A stretch of 64,000 nucleotides of DNA from Rattus norvegicus (lineage: Eukaryota; Chordata; Mammalia; Rodentia; Muridae): positions 157,217,627-157,281,626 of the forward strand of contig NC_086039.1 in assembly GCF_036323735.1 (NCBI RefSeq), given 5' to 3'. Shown one piece after another: positions 40,471 to 51,405 of this stretch (within the stretch, counting starts at the first letter, position 1; each line of letters starts with the position of its first letter). Under the pieces are notes generated by a model. That model was not told where the DNA came from. It did not search any database and was given only the letters and a program-made list of their open reading frames with translations. The translations under genes and the position numbers were made by a program.

Positions 40471-40502
40471 CAGAGACAGAGAGAGAGAAGAGAAGAGAAA
40501 AG
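40397..40502. repeat. (GA)n/(GACAGA)n microsatellite
   Basis: Compound purine tract: GAAA units, then GA, then GACAGA, then GAGA and AGAGA, ending directly at a B2 5' end. Confidence 0.95.
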
Positions 40503-40690
40503 GCTTAGAGAGATGGCTCAATGGTTAAGAAGAGCACCGACTGCTCTTCCAGAGGTCCTGAGTTCAATTCCCAGCAACCACATGGTGGCTCACAACCATC
40601 TGTAATGAGATCTGATACCCTCTGCTGGTGTGTCTGAAGACAGCTACAGTGTACTCATATACATGAAATAAATCTTTGGAAAGAAAGAAA
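40503..40690 (+). repeat. B2-type SINE
   Basis: Plus-orientation B2 beginning gcttagagagatggctcaat and ending in a GAAA-rich tail; it abuts the GA microsatellite. Confidence 0.9.
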
Positions 40691-41599
40691 GAGATAAATG
40701 AGTTGAGCACCAGCGTGCATCATTCTCTGCTTCAGTGTGATCAGATACCTTATCACCAGGTCGTTTTGCAAACTGTGAGCCAAAATAAACTCTTCATTCT
40801 TTAAGGTTTTTTTCTTTAGGTAGCCATAGTAATAAGAGTCACTAATACAATGTTCTTATGCCCCTCATTTACCTTGAATGGTCAGCTGGAAGCCAGCATG
40901 GACAGCAGATAGCAAGGTACCTCATTCATTCCCAGCAACAGGGTTCTGGCCCAGTCTTTTTCCCATAATGACCCCAGCAAAGATTGGATGCTATGTACCC
41001 ATTGATCCTCCATTCTGTCTGTCTATGCAAAGATAGCATATAAATATGTATCCTGCCTCTCACTTTTGTATACAAAGTGTAGATTGCCTACACACTCCTT
41101 TTCCCTGGTCACATGTGTTACTTGATACCTGAACAGCTACATGTCTTCATATCATGTTGTTTGTTATGCTGCATAGAAAATATTACAGATATTGACAGTT
41201 TCCTCCCAGGGTTTGTCCTATTTTGCAACTCTAACAGCAGTATGAGAGCACCAGATCCCCTGAGCTTTGCCCACAGAGTGCCAAGCTCTGGATCTATTAG
41301 CTAAGCTTAAATGGAAGACACAGAGAAAGTGTCTCTCAAGTGTGATGGTTTTTAAAACTTACTGATTCTTTGTGAGTTTCACATCATGCATCCCAGTCCC
41401 ACTTATTTCCCTGTCTTCTCGTATCTGGCCTCTGCCCTCGCAACCTTTCCCACAAAAGAAAAAAAGAAAAGAACAAAGCTTAGAAAATATCTCATCATGG
41501 AAGCCCTGGTGTGTCACAGTGCGCCACACAATATAATCTTTTGTCTACACATCTTCACTTGCAAATGTTCATTGCAATGAGTCATTGGTCTGGTTCAAG

Positions 41600-42235
41600 A
41601 TCTCTGTCTTCTTGCACACCATCAATATTAGATGTTCACAGACTCTCTTCCCAGTTATCCTGTTGTGGCCCTGTGCCATTGAGATCTTACAGCTTTAGAT
41701 CTGCACGTCTGGCCCTTTCACAAGCTGCAACAATTCACAGATGATGTAGATTTGGGGGTGGGCCAACTCAAAGCCTTGGATCTGGACCTGAGTGGTAACT
41801 AAGTTGATCAGCATTCTGGTTCTACCATATCCACACCACCAGGGTGAGCTCTCCAGAAGTGCTCATCTAGGCCATCCAATGCCTCCATCAGCTGGAGGCA
41901 AGGTCTGCCCTCCTGCTATTATGCCCCCAGAGTGTTTCACCTGCACCCATACCTCCAGAGCAAGTTTCACTGTGCTGCCCAGTCGAGATACTTGCTCATT
42001 CTCCTAAGTGCTGCAGCTCATGAGCTGGGTCAGTTACCTCTCATGCCCTTGGGATGTCTCACCCTTGCCTTCACTATCAGGGCCATCTCCAATATATTGC
42101 CCTTTTGAGGTGCAGGACCTGCTCTCTCAAGTGCTGCAGCTGGTGAGGGGTAGGGACAGCTCACCAGCTCTCATAACCCCAGGGCCAGCTCTCTTGACTG
42201 CCTCAGGTGGTTAGGGGGCAGAAGTGTAAGGAATA
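41600..42235. repeat. Degenerate internally repeated segment
   Basis: The word gtgctgcagct recurs at 42008-42018 and 42131-42141, 123 bp apart, with similar following text (gggccatctcc and gggccagctctc). It resembles a decayed interspersed repeat, but I cannot name the family. Confidence 0.45.
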
Positions 42236-42240
42236 TATAT

Positions 42241-42284
42241 AAATCTATCAATAAATCATATATGTATGATTTATTGATAAATTT
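42241..42284. repeat. Perfect-arm hairpin
   Basis: Inverted repeat tatcaataaatcata (42246-42260) and tatgatttattgata (42265-42279) with a 4-base loop. The arms extend outward to 42241-42284 with a single mismatch. Confidence 0.9.
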
Positions 42285-42878
42285 GTCTTGTTTGTTTGAG
42301 ACAGGGTTTCTCTACCTGCCTCTACCTCACCAGTGCTTGGATTAAAGCTGTGCTACTACCTCCCAGAGAAGATTTATTTATTTTTATTTTATGTGTATGG
42401 GTGTTTTGCCTGTGTGTGTATTTGTGCAGCATGTGCAGTGCCTGCAGAGGCTGGAAGAGGGCAAAAGATCCCCTGAACTGGGGTTATAAATGGTTATGAA
42501 CACAGTATGTGTGCTGGAAACTGAACCGAGGTCTTCTGGAAGAGCAGCAAATACTTTTAATTTCTGAGCCATCTGTCCAGATACTGTTTGTTTTAAAATG
42601 AGGTCTTATGTTACTGGCCCTGAAGTCATTTATGTAGCTGAGGATGGTCTTCAATTCCTGATCCTCCTGACTCTACCTTCCTAGTATGGGCACTATAGAC
42701 ATGCACCACCATGCCAAGTTTGGGTGATCTTTTTGTTTGTTTGTTATGTTTCTACATCTGTGTCTGAGTGTGTATGTGTGTGAGTATGAATATTATCATA
42801 GTGTATATGTGGATCAGAGGACAACTTACAGGATTCCATTCTTCCTTTGTATATAGGGGTTGTAAGAATCAAACTCAG

Positions 42879-43065
42879 GGGCTGGAGAGATGGCTCAGTG
42901 GTTAAGAGCACTGGCTGCTCTTCCAGAGGATCTGGGTTCAATTCCCAGCAACCACATGGTGGCTCACAACCATCTGTAATGGGATCTGATGCCCTCTTCT
43001 GGTGTGTCTGCACAGACAGCCACAGTGTACTTATATATAATAAACAAATAAATCTTTAAAAAAAT
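42879..43065 (+). repeat. B2-type SINE in an older SINE
   Basis: Full-length plus-orientation B2 with a 12-bp perfect target duplication, aatcaaactcag, at 42867-42878 and 43066-43077. The interrupted flanks (42730-42866 and 43078-43130) read as one antisense older SINE. Confidence 0.94.
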
Positions 43066-43764
43066 AATCAAACTCAGGTCCTCAGATGTGGCAGCAAGTG
43101 CCTTTACCCACTGATCCATTAAATGATATTGTTAGCCTCTCTAAAAAATTTTTTTAGATTTATTTGTTTCATATGTATAAGGGTTTTGTTTGCATGTAGG
43201 TAGATATTCACAGAGGCCAGAATAGGGTGTTAAGTGGAGTTACAAATGGTTTTGAGTTACCAAAAGGTACTCAGAAGCAAATCCAGGTTCTCTGCAATAA
43301 CAGTAAGTGTTCTAAACTAATGAGTCATTTCTCTAGCCCTATATCTTTAAAAAAAAAATCCAGAATCTAGGTACCTTCCATGTATGAGGAAAAATAGTCT
43401 TTGTACCATGTAATATAAACATTTTCCTGGTTTTTCATGTATCTTAGGTTGTTATTCTTCACTTTATTCATTGAAGCATTGTCTGCAAATGAAGTCAGTA
43501 CTCACTGGTATGGCTAGTCTGGTTAGCCAGCTTGTTCTGGGGAACTCCTGTCTCTGCTTTCTGAGTGCTGGCATTATAGGAAAACTACACCCATGCAGCA
43601 CTTATATGTGTGTTGGGGGTATGGATTCTGTTCCTCTTGCTTATATATCAAGACTTTTATTCACTGAGCCAGCTCCTCATCCCAGACAACCTAAGAAAAA
43701 ATTATTTTCCTGTTTGTCCTTTTGGTCTTATGGTTTGTACATTAGAAAGATCCTCTGCAGCCCC

Positions 43765-43980
43765 TCGGTTCTGTGAAGACTTGATGATCCAGCATAGGGG
43801 AATGCTAGGGTGCTGAGGCAGGAGGGGGTGGGCGGGTGGGGGAGGGAGCATCCTCACAGAAGCAGGGGGATGGGGAAGGGATAGCTCGGGGAGGGGATAG
43901 GGGGTTTAACTGGGAAAGGGGATAACATTTGAAATGTAAATAAATTAAATAACCAATAAAATAAAATAAATAAAAAAGTT
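43765..43980 (+). mobile_element. LINE-1 3' end, 5'-truncated (rodent L1)
   Basis: The G-rich polypurine 3' UTR (gggtgggcgggtgggggagg) followed by ggataacatttgaaatgtaa and an A-rich tail is the characteristic end of rodent L1. Only about 215 bp is present; no ORF2 sequence is seen upstream. Confidence 0.85.
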
Positions 43981-45060
43981 CTTCTGTAATTCAATATTGT
44001 AAAGGGAGTGATTGATGTACTAATAATTATCCAAGAATAACTCCTGCAGACTCTCTTTCTTTCTCTGCCTCTATGAACCTAGGAATACAGTAGGGAAGCA
44101 CTCTACAGCTCATCCAAAGCACACCCTTGCATATTTATTATATATCTCTGTCCCCATGAGTTTTAGAGGTTTGTTTCTGGTTTCTTGTTTGTTTTTGAGA
44201 CAGGGTCTTGCTATGTAGGTGGCCTAGATTCCAGGTTTGAGCCACCATGCCTGGCTTTATTTCAGGTTGAAAATTGAACTAAATGTACATAGGATAAAAA
44301 TCCAGGAAGTGAGTCAGTGAAAACCCAGAAGATTAGCCTCTCTAAAAAGAAGGGTCACACCTTAGAAACAGGGTTATACTGACTGGTGGTAAAAGCATTC
44401 TAGATTTGCTCTACCAAAGCTTAAAAACAGACCAAAGAAAGGATTATGTGCATCTAATAACTTAACCACCTGCCAATGTCTAATACTCTTTTTAGGAAGA
44501 CAACAAATCCAGACATTCAAACACACAAGAGTCATGAATGTTCAGCATGTAATCAAAGATCCTTTGCTAGAAGAAATATAGGCTGGGGAGACAGAAAGAA
44601 TTTCAAAAGATAAAATTAAAAAGAATATGGAGAGTCAATATAGAGCCATGCATCTTTAAGCCAAGAACTCAGAAAGTAGAATGCAGGAAAATCAGGAGTT
44701 CAAGGCAGTCTTGTCCACATAGTGGGTTCAAGGCTAACCTGGTATTCATAAAACCATGCCTTAAAACGCCCTAGGTGAATAAATAGATACATAAATAATT
44801 TAAAAATCTGGGCATAGTTGCACAAATATGTAATCCCGTTACTCAGAAGACTGAAGCAGGAACTATCACTATGAGTCTGAGGATAGCTGGGGCTACATAT
44901 TGATATCCATATTGTCAGAAAACAAACTTACATGGTAAATATGTTTGCCACCAAGCCTGATAACCTGAGTTCAATCCATGGGAGCCGCATGATAGAAGGA
45001 AGGAACTGACTCATACAAATTAAGTTATCCTCTGACATCCATAATACACTGTGGCATATG

Positions 45061-45063
<3 letters not shown>

Positions 45064-45113
<50 letters not shown>
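45064..45113. repeat. (CA)n microsatellite
   Basis: About 50 bp of uninterrupted CA. Confidence 0.97.
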
Positions 45114-45114
<1 letters not shown>

Positions 45115-46050
45115 ACAGAGGCCTAAATAAGTAAGTAAAAAAAAATAAAAGGGATCTGAATGTCTTGGTGCATACTGGCAATCAGAAACTGGCAACATCC
45201 ATTAAAAAATTAATTCTTGGAGCTGGAGAGATGGCTCAGTGGTTAAGAGCATTGGCTGCTCATCCAGAGGATCTGGGTTTGATTCTGAGCGCCCACATGG
45301 TGGCTGATTATTGTCTATAATTCCAGTGCCCTCCTCTGCACTCAGAGTACTGCATGCTCACAGTACATAAATATAGATGCAGGCAAATAATACATACATA
45401 TACATTTTTAAAAGTTTAAAAAGTAAAATTCATTCTTTCTGGATGGTGAAACATGCCTATGATTCCAGCAGTTGAAAAGCTAAGGCAAGGAGGATAAAGA
45501 ATTTGAGAGCAGTGCTGGAGACTTGTTTCAGCAGGTAAGACACTTGGGTCTTGTACAGGACCAGGGTTCAATCCCCAGCACCCACATGACAGCTCACAAC
45601 TGTCTGTAACTCCAGTCCCAGGGGATGTGATGACTTATTCTGATCTCCAAGAGCAGCATCCTTGTATGTGGAACACATATAGAAATACAGAAAAAGCAAT
45701 CATATATATAAAATAATAAAATAAATAAATCTTAAAGTTAAAAAAAAACACTTTGAGGTAGAGCAGGTTTGTAATCCCTGCTAATCAAAAGGTTGAGTCA
45801 GGAAGATCAAGAATTCAAAGCCTTGGTAGGCTACAGTGTGAATTGAAAACTAGCCTGGACAAGTACTAAGACACTGTCTTAAAAAATTAAAAAGATCCAG
45901 GTGTAACGATGAACACTTAATCCCAGCATTCAGGCAGAAGAGGCAGGCAGACCTCTATGAGTTTGAGGCTAGGCTGGTCTACAAAGCGAGTTCCAGGGCA
46001 GCTAGGGTTATATAGTGAGACCCTGTCTTTAAAAATCCCAAATAAATAAG

Positions 46051-46111
46051 TATATACATACATACATACATACATACATACATACATACATACATACATA
46101 CATACATACAT
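46051..46111. repeat. (CATA)n microsatellite
   Basis: About 15 CATA units at the 3' tail of a plus-orientation B1-like element. Confidence 0.96.
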
Positions 46112-46527
46112 GGGATAGAGAGATTGCTCAGTGCAGAAAATACTTTCTGTGCAAGTGTGAGGATTGGAGTTCAAATCCCCAGAATCCACATGAAGCCTGT
46201 CGAGCATGGCAGCCCACCTAGAATCCTAGTGCAAAGATGGGATCCCTTGGGCAAATTGGTTAGCCAGACTAGCTGAATTGGCAAATTTTCTGTTATCATA
46301 AGAAACCTCAATATATAAGGTGGAACATACTTGGGGAAGACATTTGACATTGACCTCTGATCCCCACATTTGTGTGTCCCCACCCATGAAAAACATACAT
46401 ATGCACATGCATGCCTACCACATGCATGTGTTATCCTCACCAAAAGGCTGAAAATCTAATTCAGTAGTAAAGCATTTGCCTAGTATGCCCAAAGTTCTAG
46501 GTTCAATCCATAGTATAGAAACTAAAA

Positions 46528-46617
46528 GGGTTGGAGACTTAGCTCAGCGGTAGAGCGCTTGCCTAGGAAGCGCAAGGCCCTGGGTTCGGTCCCCAGCTCC
46601 GAAGGGGGAAAAAAAAA
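46528..46617 (+). repeat. ID element
   Basis: Plus-orientation ID (gggttggagacttagctcag to gtccccagctccg) with a ggggg plus A tail. It has an 11-bp target duplication, agaaactaaaa, at 46517-46527 and 46618-46628. It sits just downstream of an older, diverged ID-like piece (46443-46520). Confidence 0.93.
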
Positions 46618-47881
46618 AGAAACTAAAAAAGACAAAAGAAAACAAAAAAGACAAGCCTGGGCTATACACCATCTCAGAACAGCACATCTGGGACTTGTCC
46701 TTCACACCTATAATTCCAATTACTCTTGAGGCTGAGGCACGAAGACTACATGTTTAAGGCCACTCTGGGATACAGGGTGAGTTTAAGACCAACCAGGGCA
46801 ACTTATCCAGACTCTCTCTTAATGTAAAAACTGAAAAGAGGAGCCAGGTGTGATATTAAATACCTCTAACCCCAGAATTTGGAAGGCAGGGACAGGAAGA
46901 TTACTGAAAGTTTAAAGACAACCTAGAATGTTGGTCTACATTCCAGTGAATTACAGAGGTACATAGAAAGTGTCTCAAAAATGCTAAAAGAAGGTTTGGG
47001 GAGCTGGTTCAGCAGGTCAGAACCTTTGCTCTATAAGCATGAGAAAATGAGTTTGAATTCTCAACACATATGTAAAAAGTCAAGCATAGGCATACATGCA
47101 TCCACAGACACAACTTTGGAGGAGCAGAGACAAATGACAATAAGTCAAAGAGCAGAAGACATCAAGTGTTCTGATCTGGCCCCATGCATGTGTACAAGGG
47201 TACAGATGCTTTCTACACTCACATACTCACACACATGAATACAAAAGAAGTGTAATCCCAATTTTTGGAAGGTGGTAAAAAGGTAGGAAGAATAGGAATT
47301 CAACAACAGCCTGAGCCATATGATCATATCTATAAACAAACAATGACTTGAAATATTTCTAGTAATGTCTTAGGGCTTTATTGCTGTGAACAGACACCAT
47401 GACCAATGCAAGTCTTACAAGGACAACATTTAATTGGAGCTGGCTTACAGGTTCAGAGGTTCAATCCATTGTCATCAAGGTGGGAGCATGGCAGCACCCA
47501 GGCAGGCATGGTGCAGGAGGAGCTGAGAGTTCCACCTCTTGTTCCAAAGGTAGCCAGCAGAAAATGACGTCCATGCATCTAGGACAAAGGCATTAAAGCC
47601 CATACATACAGTGACACACCTATTCCAACAAGGCTACAACTCCTAATAATGCCACTCCCTGGCCCAAGCACCTACAAACCATCAAAAGTAATATTATGCA
47701 AACAGCCTAAAGAGAAAAACAATTCAAAAATTGTCACTTGATAAAAGAATAAATAAAACATGGCTTACCCATGCAACAGGATATTATTTGGCCCCAAAAG
47801 CAAGTCTTGATCCATGGTACAACTCTGAAAAATCTTGGAAATATTAAATGAATGAATGGACATAAACTACATACGTTTTTT

Positions 47882-47982
47882 CTTTTTTTTTCTTTTTTTT
47901 TCTTTTTGGAGCTGGGGACCGAACCCAGGGCCTTGCGCTTGCTAGGCAAGCGCTCTACCACTGAGCTAAATCCCCAACCCCT
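47882..47982 (-). repeat. ID element at the edge of a B2
   Basis: Antisense ID with a triplicated T-run tail. It has a 14-bp target duplication, tacatacgtttttt, at 47868-47881 and 47983-47996. The duplicated target spans the junction between old L1 sequence and the B2 tail. Confidence 0.94.
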
Positions 47983-47990
47983 TACATACG

Positions 47991-48170
47991 TTTTTTAAAG
48001 ATTTATTTTATTCATATGAGTACACTGTAGCTGTCTTCAGATACACCAGAAGAGGGCATCAGATCCCATTACAGATGGTTGTGAGCCACCATGGGGTTGC
48101 TGGGAATTGAATTCAGGACCTCTGGAAGAGCAGTCAGTGCTCTTAACCACTGAGCCATCTCTCCAGCCTA
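47991..48170 (-). repeat. B2-type SINE inserted in old LINE-1
   Basis: Antisense full-length B2. The words aactacatac flank it (at about 47865, before the ID, and at 48170), indicating its target duplication in the L1. Confidence 0.92.
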
Positions 48171-48265
48171 ACTACATACATTTATATTGTATGATTCCAT
48201 TTCTGTGAGATATCCTTAAGAGGCAACTCCACAGTCAGTAAGGGCATGAGTGCTTCCCAGAGCTT

Positions 48266-48267
<2 letters not shown>

Positions 48268-48346
<79 letters not shown>
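48268..48346. repeat. (TA)n-(CA)n compound microsatellite
   Basis: About 44 bp of pure TA followed directly by about 35 bp of CA, with further ACATA/CACA variants to about 48385. Confidence 0.96.
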
Positions 48347-48348
<2 letters not shown>

Positions 48349-49079
48349 ATGCATGCATACATACACACACATATATACACACACATCTTTAGGGATTATA
48401 TTAAAATGCAACTGAACTGTCTGTGTACATTAAACACACGACTCATATGAAAAGTGAATTATATCTCAATAAAGCTGTTTACAAGGGGAGAAAAGAGGTT
48501 AGAAAGATGGCTCAATGGTTAAAAGCACTTGCTACTGTCGCACAGATTTGAGTTCCTAGCACTCATTCAGTGGCTCACAACTGCTTTCAACTCCAGCTCT
48601 ATGGTGTCTAATGCCCTGTGCTGGTCTTCTTGGGTATGTGCGTGTGCACGCACACAAAGGACAGCTGTACCTGTGGAAAATAATCTTTAATTCCAGAACA
48701 TGGGAAGGTGAAGCTGGAGGATCACTGTAAATTCAAGGTCAGCCTAGGGCACAGTAGGAGGCACTATCTCAAAGCAACATGGAAAAAATGCAGATGTGGT
48801 GGCACAAACCCATAGTGATTGGGAGGATGAAGCAAAAGGGTAGTCAATTCGAGGCCACTCTGTACTAAAGGGAAAAGAAATGAAAGAAAAAAAGAAAGCA
48901 ATGGAATTGAATCCCAGATTCAGCAGATTCAGAGTCATGGTGACTTGCTGAGGAAAGAACTAGGTGAAAACGGCTCTAAGTTGCAGTACTCCAAGCTTCG
49001 TGGCAGGTATTTGCATGTCATTAACTCACCAATTTATGGACCATTGGGGAAAGAGTCCTGAGTTAGGGTGCAATCTTTG

Positions 49080-49624
49080 CTCGTGCGGTTTTGATGGGCC
49101 AGCCAAAGCAAAATCTTGTGACCTTAGCAGGTGGCCCGGGGCTGCTGGAGGCGCGCGCTCCAGGCCCAAGGGGGTGTGGCTCGGCCGCGCACGGATTCCA
49201 GGGTTGCTGGAGGCAGCAGGCAGGGAGATGGGGGTGTAGTGAGGCCGGCGCCTAGGACTCAGCCATTGAGCGAAGGGGACTGTTTCTCAGGAAAGGATCC
49301 CCAGAGACCCAATCAGAGGTTTGCTCTGTGCATTAGAGTCCTGGGCCACAGGGACCAGCGGCCTCCCACCCCACCACGAGCTCTGCCTTTTAGGTCTCCG
49401 GTCCGCCCTCTCTGAGAGCCCCCTCCCGGTGTGGTGGTACGGTCCGGGTTTAAAAGGCCCAGGCGGCCGCGGGCCAGCCCAGTGTGTGGGCGGCGGCGGT
49501 TGCAGATTTTGCAACGTGCGGGGCGAGTTTGCGGGGCCACGCGAGGGGGGGCGGCTGTAGGGCACGGGGGCACGTCCACGTGGCTACGGGTGGACACCCT
49601 GAGTCAGCCGCGGTGGAGGGACAG
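49080..49624 (+). promoter_or_regulatory. Plxna3: Plxna3 CpG-rich promoter and probable non-coding exon 1
   Basis: CpG-dense region with a GCGGCCGC octamer at about 49463. A TATA-like TTTAAAAGG lies at about 49449-49457, so a start near 49480 is plausible. A consensus donor (gggacag followed by gtaggt, exon end 49624) could splice to the acceptor ending at 51376. The resulting 5' UTR would be about 170 bases. Exon 1 is inferred from the family gene structure (a non-coding first exon) and the donor, not proven. Confidence 0.5.
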
Positions 49625-51376
49625 GTAGGTAGGTGGTCTCCATCCTTAAAGGCCGTGCACCAATAGTCTGCTGGATGGCAGAGGTTCAGACAGCCTGGGG
49701 GTCCAGATGGTTTCTGGGGTCAGGCCCTGTCCCTCCCTGCCTCTCGAGATCAGGCTCTCCAGGCACTCCGTGCCCAGAGCGGGAAGAGACGGCCAACTCG
49801 ATCGTAGTCCCATTGGTTGATAGAACCCTTTTGTAGAGAAAGAGCAGCATCTTTGAGCACTACTGTAGCTTCTGCATGGACTAAGGTATCTGCGGGTCTG
49901 CCCGGGGTGTCCCCAGGGCTGGCTGGGTTCATAACACAGAGGGGAGCATTGTGGAAGAGCGGGCTGTGGACTTGCATATGTGTATGGAGCTTTCCTCACC
50001 ATCGTGCTCTTTGCTGGCAGTGCTGTAGCAGAGGGGCTGGGTGCGACTGTGATGCCTGAGATTGCCACTTAGATGTGGGGGCTGGGGTGGGGTCTTGGGC
50101 TGCAAATTACGACTTTCCAGGTCTCCTTCCCAACCTGTCCTGGCCAGTTCCTAAAATTTGGCTCTCCGCAGAGTGTAGAAGAGGTGAGGGTAGGATGCAG
50201 TTGCTTTTCTCTTTTGCCTTCCTTTCTTCTCTGGTTGTTGCATGAGGGGTCTGGGATGCAGACCCGACAAAAGAGCCCCAGAGCTGATCATTCTGAGATG
50301 AAACTTGGCACTTTCAAGCTGGAATCGCTCCATGTTCTAGCAAATGCTGGCTTTTCTTTCTCTTTGCTGTGTCCCCCACCAACCCCCACCCCATTCTGAG
50401 TCCCTCCTGTGTCTCTTGGGAATTGGGCACTGAGAGGGTAACACTGAGCACTGCCCCATTGGTTACAGAGACACTGCTCTGCTGTCTTTGCAGCGTGGAG
50501 CTGGCTGGGTGTGGCCTGGGGGTGAAGTGCCAACATTGGCCCTATTTGTTTAGGGGAGGGGAGAGTGCTCCATATCCCTAAGGCTTCAGCTGTATTTGAG
50601 GGTGCTGGTTTCTACATATAAGACTTCTGGGACTCTCAAAAGTGGGTTAAAGCCCTCTGCCTATATCCCTCTCTAACTAACCTTTGGCTCTTCAGGGAGA
50701 GCCACACAAGCCTGGCTGAGCATCTGTCTGCCTGTGTCTGAGCAAAGCTTGACTGATGTCTGTCTCAGCAAGAGTCTTGGCTTTGTGTTGCAGTGGAAAG
50801 GCCAGACAACAGACTCCTGGATAGGCAGCCAAGGCCCTCAAGGGGAGAAAGCACCTGAGGCCATGAGTTGGGAGGTGTAGTGGCACTGAAACCAACCTCA
50901 GGCCTTAATTCTCCAGAGCTTTGCTCTAGGACTCCTGTTAGCAGTGCCACTCATAAAGAAGCACCCCAAATTCCAACTTGTGATTGTTCTCTCTCTGTGT
51001 TTCCTCGTGTATAATGTTAGGGTCCCAGTTCTGGGAGAACCTCCCACACCATCTTTTCAAGCATCTGGCTCTGATGCCCCCTTGGGTGTGGCCCAGTTGA
51101 GACAAGGCCTCCTGGCTTCTTTCCAATACAGGAGTGGGGTATGATTGATGGCCTGCAAGCTTGCCTGTGCTTGTCACTCATTCATTTGCCCTATTAGAGG
51201 CCCCTCCCCTCTTTTAGCTTCAGTCACCATCTGGGGCTCTATCACGTTGGATGAATTGCCCTGCCCCTGTATAGCACTGAACCTGGACTGCCAGGGTCAC
51301 TGGGCCAGGCAGGGCAGAAGGAGGGAGAGTAGATTGGGCCTAGGGCATCTGACTCCCACTTGCTGTCTCTCCTCAG
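49625..51376 (+). other. Plxna3 intron 1, unique sequence
   Basis: 1.75 kb without recognisable SINEs or microsatellites, ending at the acceptor ctcctcag before the first coding exon. No independent gene is seen. Confidence 0.55.
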
Positions 51377-51405
51377 GCCTGTCCCTCGCGTTACAGCTGC
51401 TGGTC

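Larger units (their letters stand above)
47730..48480 (+). mobile_element. Ancient mammalian LINE-1 3' end (L1MA-like), interrupted
   Basis: Three separated pieces read as one old L1 3' region. 47730-47880 includes gcaacaggatattatttggc and aaatcttggaaatattaaat. 48172-48267 includes tgtatgattccatttctgtg. 48385-48480 includes aaaatgcaactgaactgtct and aattatatctcaataaagct. Between them sit an ID, a B2 and a TA/CA microsatellite. The phrases match, from memory, the terminal region of old primate-rodent shared L1 families; the exact subfamily is not asserted. Confidence 0.7.
36026..48950. other. Fam50a-Plxna3 spacer, repeat-dense
   Basis: No recognisable gene. B1-like pieces in both orientations lie at about 36600-36750, 36800-36940, 38470-38620, 40120-40260, 42590-42720, 44160-44280, 44640-44780, 45755-46020, 46650-46980 and 48690-48890. 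B3/B4-like SINEs lie at about 36060-36250, 38740-38930, 42365-42590, 43150-43340, 45218-45420, 45510-45740, 46110-46440, 46985-47260 and 48495-48690. Medium-length rodent interspersed repeats that I cannot name lie at 38936-39150 and 47372-47690. Stretches without obvious repeats are 36945-37985, 39150-39790, 40850-41600 and 44290-44640. Confidence 0.7.

Noticed and set aside
51145..51405. In-frame open extension of plexin-A3 upstream of its ATG
   Set aside because: It crosses the acceptor ending at 51376, so most of it is intron. The ATG at 51406 gives the expected signal peptide and the family length.
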